Under the pieces are notes generated by a model, which was not told the DNA's origin, searched no databases, and saw nothing but the letters and a program-made list of their open reading frames with translations. Shown in pieces: positions 47,301 to 54,105 of a DNA stretch of 64,000 bases (the first letter of the stretch is position 1; every line of letters begins with the position of its first letter). The stretch is from Crocinitomicaceae bacterium. GTDB lineage: Bacteria > Bacteroidota > Bacteroidia > Flavobacteriales_D > Crocinitomicaceae. The position numbers and the translations under genes are program-made. Location of the stretch: positions 1-64,000 of the forward strand of contig JALQYQ010000030.1 of the NCBI GenBank assembly GCA_023262855.1. The letters run 5' to 3'.

Positions 47301-47950
47301 ATTACCCAGAAAATCAGAGAAGTGACAAGTAGAAACAAGAGCATATGTGATTCAAATTCACTCGCTGTTTGAACATCATTTGGACTTAATGAAAATAAAA
47401 AGGCCTTTTTAGAAGAGAATATAGAAGTGTTTGGAATTTGTTCCAGCGAAATACTTGCTTCAAACTCAACGTCCATTGGTGCCACAAACTCGTTTTTCAA
47501 GTCTTTATTTTCATACGGAAAATCATGTTTGATGAGAAACGAACCGCAAAGTGTGTAGTTTTTGACTTGAACGAGTTGTGCGAAATACCAGCCATTTTGT
47601 AGGTGTACAATGCCTTCAGCTGGATAATGAATGTCAGCAAATTGACTGATTGGTAATTTGTTGGTATTCCAAAAAAGGAGCGAATCGTTGCGGTAAATGT
47701 GCAAATTAAAACCAGTCGATTCATTTAAGAAACGAGATGGATTGAATGACTTTTCGTTTTCTAGCTTCTGTTTGTTCGTTGCAAGAAAAGAAGAAAGTTG
47801 TTGTTCTTGTTCCGTAAATTTTGATTGAAATGCTTGTGTTTGTTCTGCAAAATCAACTTTGAAAACATGCGAATAGTAAAAAGCAAATACAAGCGAAACA
47901 CAGGTGGCTAGCAGAATATAACGATATTTTACCAGCCGCTCTTTTAACAT
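44312..47950 (-). CDS. Large membrane sensor histidine kinase (NtrY-like catalytic core)
   Basis: A 1212-aa inner-membrane sensor kinase. It has an N-terminal helix (~10-27) and an extracytoplasmic region to ~200. A cluster of ~7-8 membrane helices spans ~200-450, followed by a second sensor region and further helices near ~640-720. A final sensing segment leads to a helix at ~910-930. HAMP lies at ~930-985 (VTAPLRLLQENFANIRFG). The phosphoacceptor H box is VAHEIKNPLTPMKLS (~1003), the N box NLIKNAIQAIP, then DNGSGIPDDKR and GTGLGLAMVKQI. The core resembles NtrY. No response regulator is encoded next to it. It overlaps the upstream kinase gene by 7 bases, the end of a three-gene operon. The signal is unknown. 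Confidence 0.9.
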   Translation of the reverse strand: MLKERLVKYRYILLATCVSLVFAFYYSHVFKVDFAEQTQAFQSKFTEQEQQLSSFLATNKQKLENEKSFNPSRFLNESTGFNLHIYRNDSLLFWNTNKLPISQFADIHYPAEGIVHLQNGWYFAQLVQVKNYTLCGSFLIKHDFPYENKDLKNEFVAPMDVEFEASISLEQIPNTSIFSSKKAFLFSLSPNDVQTASEFESHMLLFLLVTSLIFWVIALYKTRFFANKKWSWIIPFSLVIIRVLSLKFNWFGYMSETQAFQATLYGTNEWLPNFFEYLFNCILLVYLTFSLKRFLEYRTFSARWKWPFLFFYVINPLFWALIVYLSKGLIENSSIPLTIERLFSLNFYSILGIVSIGALFYSFYILSLELGRTAKRIGFSQLVVTATTIVFSGIYFCYENFWGHHLFVGALFPLVYNSLLLYFIFRPGKSVQLGMGITFLFLFSAISAINLSEFNQRKEKSERELFANQLATEQDIVTEVEFSMLHDKINSDKIIQNIIHSPGNIKTSDFEAGMERRIFNGFWERYDINFNLFDTCGTSLIDVGNVQNNEIDDYDEIIQNHGVVTEIDPNMHFISDNTGQYSYIVRLPITENDSTKALLYCTLKSKKIPEGIGFPRLLISEKAQVFASLENYSIAKYHNRKLVNHYGKFDFPSSSKPIKKWKKTSKNYYDYDGYNHYVLQKSKRDLIVLSAKNVTWVELITSFSYLFSFYGILLIPFLFQFNYTPFFKRTLSLAVKIQLVLIGLVFVSLLAFGWGSGVFVKNQYSEFTDHVIREKLSSVELELRGKLGGENSLSVTRNGNYTEALLAKFSKVFVTDINLYDKKGFMLASSRPKVFNYGLLSEQINPEAYKALKLESKSEYVHDEQIGELRYASAYLPFYSHDGGLLGYINLQHFGQQDEIENQIQQFLVAIINVFMLLLAISIVLAIFISNWVTAPLRLLQENFANIRFGKHNQQISYDKDDEIGALVKDYNQKLEELEFTAQQLAQSERESAWREMAKQVAHEIKNPLTPMKLSIQQLLRVYDPNDPNAEQKVQKVANSIIEQIDALTKIANEFSNFAKMPRPDEIAMDIIPVIENVIEVFKDEVNCTFVWKKELDKAMVFADKDQMVRTFNNLIKNAIQAIPEERQGHIVVSIDQLENNVRIRISDNGSGIPDDKRMNIFVPYFTTKSTGTGLGLAMVKQIIDNHNGLIYFEANQPQGTTFIVELPIVQA

Positions 47951-48564
47951 ACTTCTTGTTGAGCAATTAACATGTTTAGATCATACATTAAACGCTCAAA
48001 TTCATCGTCGGCGCGGGAATCATTGTGGAAACGGAAATCTGCTTCGTGCTCGTATGGCAATAAAAACTGCTGAAAACAAGGTAAAACATGATTATCCCAT
48101 TGATACAAAATCGCCTCGCGCGAATAACCACGTGTTTCTTGGTCTCGGTACAAACGACGATCCAACTGAGTTGTAGGATCTACTTCCATAAAAATTGAAA
48201 AATCAATGAGTTTTCTAACTTCTTCGTAATGAAAAAGAAACAAGCCTTCAACGATGATTAATTTGGAAGGATGAATTGTAATCAGGGTGTTTTTATCAGG
48301 TGGTGCGTTGAAATGATACTCTTTAACTTCGATGGGTAAACCGTTCATTAAATCGTGTAAATCTTGCACTAATTTCGTTTGATCCAAGGCTGTTGGTAAA
48401 TCAAAATTGATTTCTCCATTGGCATCTTTTTGTTGTTTGTGGATCGGCAAATAATAATTATCCATCGAAAAAATAGAAGGTTCTAAATGCTTCAATTCTT
48501 TCGAAATTCGTTTGAGTAAAGTTGTTTTCCCTGAACCGCTACCGCCGCAAATACCTATAATCAT
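47944..48564 (-). CDS. udk: Uridine kinase-like P-loop kinase
   Basis: A 206-aa cytosolic kinase of the uridine kinase/phosphoribulokinase family, expected to phosphorylate uridine or cytidine in pyrimidine salvage. The Walker A is GGSGSGKTTL (7-16). SMDNYYLPIHKQ matches the conserved acceptor-site DDYY-type segment, NFDLPTALD fits the nucleoside site, and LIIVEGLFLFH is the Walker B-like strand. RLYRDQETRGYS is the lid. Length is normal for Udk. It overlaps its neighbours by 4 bases (upstream) and 7 bases (downstream), so it is translationally linked to a secreted protein and a sensor kinase, an odd setting for a salvage enzyme. Another substrate cannot be excluded. Confidence 0.85.
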   Translation of the reverse strand: MIIGICGGSGSGKTTLLKRISKELKHLEPSIFSMDNYYLPIHKQQKDANGEINFDLPTALDQTKLVQDLHDLMNGLPIEVKEYHFNAPPDKNTLITIHPSKLIIVEGLFLFHYEEVRKLIDFSIFMEVDPTTQLDRRLYRDQETRGYSREAILYQWDNHVLPCFQQFLLPYEHEADFRFHNDSRADDEFERLMYDLNMLIAQQEVC

Positions 48565-49781
48565 TTCTTGATAAATTCAAATTTTACACCTCCAGCTTTC
48601 CCTAATTGCTTTCTGTCAAAAAAGAGACAACCTTCCGCCAAAGATACTGCAAAAAGTTCTTTTTTCTCTTCAATAATTAATCGACTTGGATTTGCATGTA
48701 AATCGGCATTAAAGCTTTGTTGAATTGGTTTTAGGTTCATTGCAAATGGAAGTAGTACAACACTATTCCCAATTTTACAACCGATTCCCTCGTTTAACAC
48801 AAGTGTTCCAACTGACATTAAATCTTTTGTTTTTTCAGGTGCCAGCGTTGCAGAATTTAATAAAACCCATTTTCCAGCTGTTAATTCCATCAATTTTGCA
48901 GTTCGAGCCGCAGCATCTGTTTGCACGCCAGTTAAATAATAGGTGTTTTTATGAAAATGCAATTGCGCCGTTTCGTGGTTATCTTTCGCGTCTTCCTGCA
49001 AGTACAATTGTCCGTGAGAACCAAATGCCACTTCTTCTGTAAGGTCAAATTTATCTGTTGGACCTTCAATGAATTTAGCTTCTGTCATGACTCCTTTCGA
49101 AGTGAAATTCATCACTGACCAACCATTTTTCTTGTTTTGAAAATCACGTGCAGCAAACACAATTTGATCATCCGTGAAACCAATGTATTTCCACATTCCA
49201 TAATTTCCTTCTTTCAAACTCAATTCACTTACTTCACCTAAAATTGCACTATATGGAAGCATGTTATGATGCGTGATGAATGTTGCAATCTCAACAAATT
49301 TTTTCGCTTTAACATCGTGGTAACGGAAAATGTGAACCAAGGCTTTATCTGTGGTTACAATGTCCATCAATTCCAATTGCAAAGGATCAAATGCACCCAA
49401 TTTTTTTATTACTGATGTCAAAGAAACGGAAGTTGATTTTACGTTTCCATTCGAGTTCAATTGGTGAAAAATCGTTTTTCCTTCTTGCAATTGCAGATTG
49501 TCCATGAAATAAACATAGCGCGCATTTTCACTGGAAATGTAATAGAAATCCTTGTCGTCTGGATTAAATCCTTGCTGCCAAATACTGGTGGTAGCATTCC
49601 CCGCAAGTGTCAAATTGATTTTTTTGGAATATCCCAAAGGATCTTTGCTCAACAGCATTGCTCCCATGCCTTTCCATTCAATTATTGAATAAAATGGATA
49701 TTGCTCTGCAGGCATTTCAAATTGCTGACCAAAACTTGTAATCCCAAGAATTAGCGAAAAAAGAAGAAGTGTTTTTTTCAT
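48561..49781 (-). CDS. Exported protein of unknown function, first gene of the udk-sensor kinase operon
   Basis: A 406-aa protein with a signal peptide at 1-18 (ITSFG/QQ). The rest is beta-rich with recurring blade-like segments such as YYISSENARYVYFMDNLQLQ, YIGFTDDQIVFAARDFQNKK and QLYLQEDAKDNHETAQLHFH, which suggest a propeller-like fold. I do not recognise the family and see no enzymatic motif. Its last bases overlap the udk start (ATGA, 48561-48564), so it is co-translated with udk and the large histidine kinase. It could be a periplasmic partner of that kinase, but this is only inferred from order. Confidence 0.7.
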   Translation of the reverse strand: MKKTLLLFSLILGITSFGQQFEMPAEQYPFYSIIEWKGMGAMLLSKDPLGYSKKINLTLAGNATTSIWQQGFNPDDKDFYYISSENARYVYFMDNLQLQEGKTIFHQLNSNGNVKSTSVSLTSVIKKLGAFDPLQLELMDIVTTDKALVHIFRYHDVKAKKFVEIATFITHHNMLPYSAILGEVSELSLKEGNYGMWKYIGFTDDQIVFAARDFQNKKNGWSVMNFTSKGVMTEAKFIEGPTDKFDLTEEVAFGSHGQLYLQEDAKDNHETAQLHFHKNTYYLTGVQTDAAARTAKLMELTAGKWVLLNSATLAPEKTKDLMSVGTLVLNEGIGCKIGNSVVLLPFAMNLKPIQQSFNADLHANPSRLIIEEKKELFAVSLAEGCLFFDRKQLGKAGGVKFEFIKK

Positions 49782-49942
49782 GAGTTTTCGTATTTTGTGC
49801 TACTCTTAGCAAAGATTGGGCTAAAAATTATTTTTTGGAAGGTAAACGGAATTGTTTTTTCACTGATTTACCAACACCTTCAAATAATCCAACCGAATTG
49901 CTTGCTATAACGTCTTACAAATGATATGTTAAAACTAGAACG

Positions 49943-52198
49943 ATGAAAAAAAGACTACTTCTCCTATCAACCATTTTAACTGCTTTTTTGGGCAATTCGA
50001 TCGCTCAAACAAGTAATGTTGGAAATCCTTTAACCTACAATGGAAAGATTCAAAAAACAAAAACGTTTTATGCAACTCCAGCAATTGATATCGAAAATGA
50101 ACTCGCTACTCAACTGTTGAGTGGGGAAAAAATGATGCGCTTTGGTAAAGAATTTGCGGTTGATTTAAATGTAGTTGAATTGGCTTCAAAGACTACTTTA
50201 CCTTCTGGTGATGTGGTGTATCAATACGGAATTGAATGCCCAAATGCGATTTCAGTCAACTTAGTTTTTGATAAATTTTACTTGCCAGCTGGAGCGAAAT
50301 TGTTCATTACGGATGCAAATTCGAATGAATTCATTGGTGCGTACACATCCTTCAACAATAACCAAAATAAGATGTTGGGAACAGAAATTCTGTATACATC
50401 AAAAGTAATTGTTGAATTGGTTGAACCAAAAAATGCGGTTGGAACAAGTCAATTAGCACTTGGAACAATTGTTTCTGGATTTAGAAATTTGGATGAAATG
50501 ATGAAAGCCTTGAATGATTCAGGAAGTTGCCATTACGATGCCAATTGTCCACAAGGCGCTGCTTGGGTAAACCAAAAAAATTCAGTTGCAATGATGGTAA
50601 ATGGCGGTGGATTCTGTACAGGAGCATTGGTAAACAATACAACTGGAACAATTATTCCATATTTCTTATCTGCAAATCATTGTGGTACAAACCCTGGTGG
50701 TTGGGTATTCCGTTTCAGATGGGAATCTCCTTCTGGACAAACAGTTTGTGGCACTGGAGGAAATTCAGTGAATGGTCCTGAAACAATGAATGTGAATGGT
50801 GGAACATTGCGCGCTTCGTGGGCAGGTTCGGATTTCACCTTAACAGAATTGAACACTGCTCCGAATCCGGCTTGGGGAATTTACTACAGTGGTTGGGATA
50901 ATTCTGGAGCTGCGGTTTCTTCAGCTGTTGGAATTCATCATCCTTCTGGCGATATCAAGAAAATTTCCTTTGAAAACAATGCCTTGACTTCGAGTTCATG
51001 GTCAGGAACACCTGCAAATAGTCACTGGCATGTTCCGGGTTGGGATTTAGGCGTAACAGAGCCGGGTTCTTCAGGTTCTCCATTGTTTGATCAAAATCAC
51101 CGCGTAATTGGTCAATTACATGGTGGAGCATCAGCTTGTGGTGGTTCAGATTTATCAGATGAATACGGTAAATTCTCTGTTTCTTGGTCAGGAAATGGTA
51201 CAAGCTCTACACGCTTAAGTAACTGGTTGGATCCGTCAAATACAGGTGCAACTGCAATCGAAGGAGTTGATCCTGCAGGTCCAGCTGCTGCTTTAGATGC
51301 GGCAATCAATAACCCACAAGGAGTTTCTGGAACCTATTGTACAGCAACTGTTACACCGCAAGTAACAATCATGAATTCTGGAACTGACGTCTTAACTTCT
51401 GCAACAATAAGTTACGGTTACGATGGTGTGTTGAATCAAACATATCCTTGGACTGGTTCATTGGCACAATTTGGTTCTGTAACAATTACACTTCCTGCTG
51501 CGACTTTGGCTGGAGGGAATCACACCTTCGATGCGCAAGTCATTAACCCAAATGGTTCAACAGATCAAAACTTAGCAAACAATACAATTTCATCTTCTTT
51601 CACAACAGTAGTGAATGGACAAACAGTTTCATTGGATTTAAACATCGATTGTTGGGGTTCTGAAACGTCTTGGGAATTACTAGATGCAGGAAATGCTGTG
51701 TTGTATTCGGGCAATGGATACTCCGATGCAAGTGCAATGTTGGTAGAACAAGATTTCTGTTTGGACTACGGATGTTATACGTTTAAATTAATGGATTCAT
51801 ATGGTGACGGAATGTCTGGCTGTGCTGGAGGAAATGGAAGTTACACGATTACACGCAATGGTTTAATCTTAGTGGAATTACTTCAAGCTGATGCCGATTT
51901 TGGTACAGAAATCAGTAAAAACTTCTGTTTAATCAACGATGCTGGTCTAGCTGAAATCACTTTGGCTTCTCGTGTAAATGTGTTCCCAAATCCAGCAGAT
52001 GATCAATTAGCAATTGCTTCAACTGGAATCGAAGTTCAGAAAGTTGAATTGATGAACATTGCAGGTCAAATCATTAAAACAACTGCTGCAAACGACATGG
52101 TAGTAACGATGAATGTTGCTGATGTTGCCTCAGGTGTATATTTGGTAACTATTCACACTGCTCAAGGTTCTACAACAAAACAAGTTGTGATAAAATAA
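49943..52198 (+). CDS. Secreted trypsin-like serine protease with type IX sorting domain
   Basis: A 751-aa exported protease resembling lysyl endopeptidase. Signal peptide ~1-21 (SIA/Q), propeptide to ~190, then a trypsin-fold domain. His246 lies in FLSANHCGTN, the likely Asp in AGSDFTLTEL, and Ser377 in EPGSSGSPLFD, with NGGGFCTGALVNN ahead of the His. Residues ~450-555 are a CARDB-like beta-sandwich (TPQVTIMNSGTDVLTSATIS). Residues ~560-660 are a Cys-containing beta domain (YTFKLMDSYGDGMSGCAGGN). The last ~75 residues are a type A T9SS sorting domain (VNVFPNPADDQLAI through VYLVTIHTAQGSTTKQVVIK). It should be released or surface-attached after T9SS export. Cleavage specificity cannot be stated. 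The 161-base upstream gap shows no clear promoter. Confidence 0.9.
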   Translation: MKKRLLLLSTILTAFLGNSIAQTSNVGNPLTYNGKIQKTKTFYATPAIDIENELATQLLSGEKMMRFGKEFAVDLNVVELASKTTLPSGDVVYQYGIECPNAISVNLVFDKFYLPAGAKLFITDANSNEFIGAYTSFNNNQNKMLGTEILYTSKVIVELVEPKNAVGTSQLALGTIVSGFRNLDEMMKALNDSGSCHYDANCPQGAAWVNQKNSVAMMVNGGGFCTGALVNNTTGTIIPYFLSANHCGTNPGGWVFRFRWESPSGQTVCGTGGNSVNGPETMNVNGGTLRASWAGSDFTLTELNTAPNPAWGIYYSGWDNSGAAVSSAVGIHHPSGDIKKISFENNALTSSSWSGTPANSHWHVPGWDLGVTEPGSSGSPLFDQNHRVIGQLHGGASACGGSDLSDEYGKFSVSWSGNGTSSTRLSNWLDPSNTGATAIEGVDPAGPAAALDAAINNPQGVSGTYCTATVTPQVTIMNSGTDVLTSATISYGYDGVLNQTYPWTGSLAQFGSVTITLPAATLAGGNHTFDAQVINPNGSTDQNLANNTISSSFTTVVNGQTVSLDLNIDCWGSETSWELLDAGNAVLYSGNGYSDASAMLVEQDFCLDYGCYTFKLMDSYGDGMSGCAGGNGSYTITRNGLILVELLQADADFGTEISKNFCLINDAGLAEITLASRVNVFPNPADDQLAIASTGIEVQKVELMNIAGQIIKTTAANDMVVTMNVADVASGVYLVTIHTAQGSTTKQVVIK

Positions 52199-52216
52199 AC
52201 TTGTTTACATAAAACT

Positions 52217-52254
52217 AAAAAGCCCTTCTCGTATGTTCGGAGAAGGGCTTTTTT
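52217..52254. terminator. Bidirectional rho-independent terminator
   Basis: A 10-bp stem AGCCCTTCTC/GAGAAGGGCT (52221-52230 with 52240-52249), a 9-base loop, a T run on the right and an A run on the left. It lies between the convergent protease and aldehyde dehydrogenase genes and can end transcripts from both. Confidence 0.9.
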
Positions 52255-52270
52255 ATGCTTTTATCGTGCC

Positions 52271-53713
52271 TTAGTATTTCACAAATACATTCTTCGGCTC
52301 AGTAAAGAAACGCAAAGCCTCCCAACCACCTTCACGACCAACACCTGATGCTTTTACGCCGCCAAATGGTGTTCTTAAATCGCGTACCAACCAAGAGTTG
52401 ATCCAAACTATGCCCGATTGAATTTTATCTGCCATGCGGTGCGCACGTTTTAAATCGCTCGTCCACAAGGTTGCCGCCAAACCATATTGCGTCGAATTGG
52501 CCATCATCAATACTTCTTCTTCTGTGTCAAAAGGTGTAATCGTTACAACCGGTCCAAAAATTTCTTCTTGGTTCGTGCGACAATCATACGCCAAGCCTTC
52601 AATGACTGTTGGACGCAAATAATAACCGTCTTTGTATTCTCCTTCTAACAATACGCGTTCTCCACCTGTTAAAACTGTTCCACCTTCTTCTTTCGCTAAT
52701 TCAACGTATGATAACACTTTTTCCATGTGCGGTTTAGAAACAACTGCTCCTAAAATTGCCTTTGGATCTGTTGGATTTGAAACAGTTGTTTTTGCCACTT
52801 TCGCCACAAATGCTTCTTTGAACTTGTCGTAAATTGGTCGCTCAACAAAAATGCGTGAACCACACAAACAAATCTGCCCTTGATTGGCAAACGATGAGCG
52901 CAAGGTTGTACTCAACATATCGTCGAAATCACAATCTGCAAAAATGATATTTGGATTTTTCCCGCCTAATTCCAATGAAAGCTTTTTGAACATTGGAGCA
53001 GCTGTACGAGCAATGTATTCTCCTGTTTTTGTTCCTCCAGTAAATGAAATAGCCTTGATTTTAGGATGTTTCACGATTGCATCTCCAACACTTCCACCTA
53101 ATCCGTGTAAAATGTTCAAAACGCCATCAGGCATTCCAGCTTCTTTGGCTACTTTCCCCAACAAATAAGCAGTGTAAGGTGTTACTTCAGATGGTTTTGC
53201 CACTACACAGTTTCCTGCGGCTAAAGCTGGTGCAATTTTCCAAGAAAATAAGTACAACGGTAAGTTCCAAGGAGAAATACAGCCAACAATACCAATCGGT
53301 TTGCGCATGGTGTAATTTACGCCAAGACCTTCCATGTAATGACTTTCAGAGGCAAAATGTGTAATTGCGGTAGCGAAAAAATGGAAATTTGAAACCGCTC
53401 TCGGAATATCAACATGTGCAGCCAAGGTCAACGGTTTTCCATTGTCACGTGATTCAGCAGCAACAAATTCATCCATGCGATTTTGAATTCCTTCAGACAA
53501 GCGCACCATGATTGCACTGCGTTCTTCAATTGACATACTCGACCAAATTGGAAAGGCTTTTTCAGCGGCTTTTACTGCTAATTCAACATCGCGTTCGTCT
53601 GAATTGGCAATTAAACTATAGACTTTTCCTGTTGCTGGTTCAAAGTTATCGATGTAATCACCGCTAATTGGTTCCACATACGAACCGTCGATGAAGTTGA
53701 GTAATTTTTCCAT
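52271..53713 (-). CDS. Aldehyde dehydrogenase family protein (semialdehyde dehydrogenase-like)
   Basis: A 480-aa NAD(P)-dependent aldehyde dehydrogenase. Visible motifs are GCISPWNLPLYLFSWKIAPA, VAKPSEVTPYTA, SFTGGTKTGEYIA, the general-base Glu in LELGGKNPNIIF, and the catalytic Cys at about residue 282 in NQGQICLCGS. Then come EEIFGPVVTITPF and a C-terminal PFGGVKASGVGREGG. Overall it resembles 2-aminomuconate/2-hydroxymuconate semialdehyde dehydrogenases and ALDH8A1, but no aromatic-degradation genes are nearby, so the substrate is open. It is the last gene of an operon with VanZ (3-base gap) and the S9 peptidase. The terminator lies just downstream. Confidence 0.92.
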   Translation of the reverse strand: MEKLLNFIDGSYVEPISGDYIDNFEPATGKVYSLIANSDERDVELAVKAAEKAFPIWSSMSIEERSAIMVRLSEGIQNRMDEFVAAESRDNGKPLTLAAHVDIPRAVSNFHFFATAITHFASESHYMEGLGVNYTMRKPIGIVGCISPWNLPLYLFSWKIAPALAAGNCVVAKPSEVTPYTAYLLGKVAKEAGMPDGVLNILHGLGGSVGDAIVKHPKIKAISFTGGTKTGEYIARTAAPMFKKLSLELGGKNPNIIFADCDFDDMLSTTLRSSFANQGQICLCGSRIFVERPIYDKFKEAFVAKVAKTTVSNPTDPKAILGAVVSKPHMEKVLSYVELAKEEGGTVLTGGERVLLEGEYKDGYYLRPTVIEGLAYDCRTNQEEIFGPVVTITPFDTEEEVLMMANSTQYGLAATLWTSDLKRAHRMADKIQSGIVWINSWLVRDLRTPFGGVKASGVGREGGWEALRFFTEPKNVFVKY

Positions 53714-53716
53714 GTT

Positions 53717-54103
53717 CTATTTTTCGTTCAACGAAATTACGTTGATTTTTGCTAAAAATGTTGTTATTGGTCTTCTAAAAAGTGTAATGATTGTTACACC
53801 AATTGCCACACCTGCTGTATTTGCTAAGAAATCGTAAAAGGAAGTTTCACGGCGCACAAAGCCTTGAAGAAATTCAATCAATATTCCGTAGAGCACAATT
53901 CCGATTAAGGAAAACAACAATTCCTTTTTCCAACGGTTAAACAACAGGCAAACGTTCATTGAAAAAGTACCATAAGCTAAGAAATGTCCCACTTTATCGT
54001 TTGTTGGAAGCTCCATTCCAGATTTTGGTGGTAGCAAACTCAACACCGTTATTGCAATCAATACAACGAAAGCCGAGAAGAGTAGGAGTGGACGTTTTTC
54101 CAT
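53717..54103 (-). CDS. VanZ family membrane protein
   Basis: A 128-aa inner-membrane protein with four hydrophobic segments (LLLFSAFVVLIAITVLSLLP near the start) and the VanZ-type DKVGHFLAYGTFSMNVCLL after the first helix. LYGILIEFLQGF then FYDFLANTAGVAIGV follow, matching the conserved E-x-x-Q and D-x-x-AN-x-xG pattern. VanZ relatives have no agreed function beyond low-level teicoplanin resistance reported for the founding member. The arrangement here, between an S9 peptidase and an aldehyde dehydrogenase with 2-3 base gaps, gives no further clue. It also resembles short VanZ-like proteins widespread in Bacteroidota. Confidence 0.88.
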   Translation of the reverse strand: MEKRPLLLFSAFVVLIAITVLSLLPPKSGMELPTNDKVGHFLAYGTFSMNVCLLFNRWKKELLFSLIGIVLYGILIEFLQGFVRRETSFYDFLANTAGVAIGVTIITLFRRPITTFLAKINVISLNEK

Positions 54104-54105
54104 GT

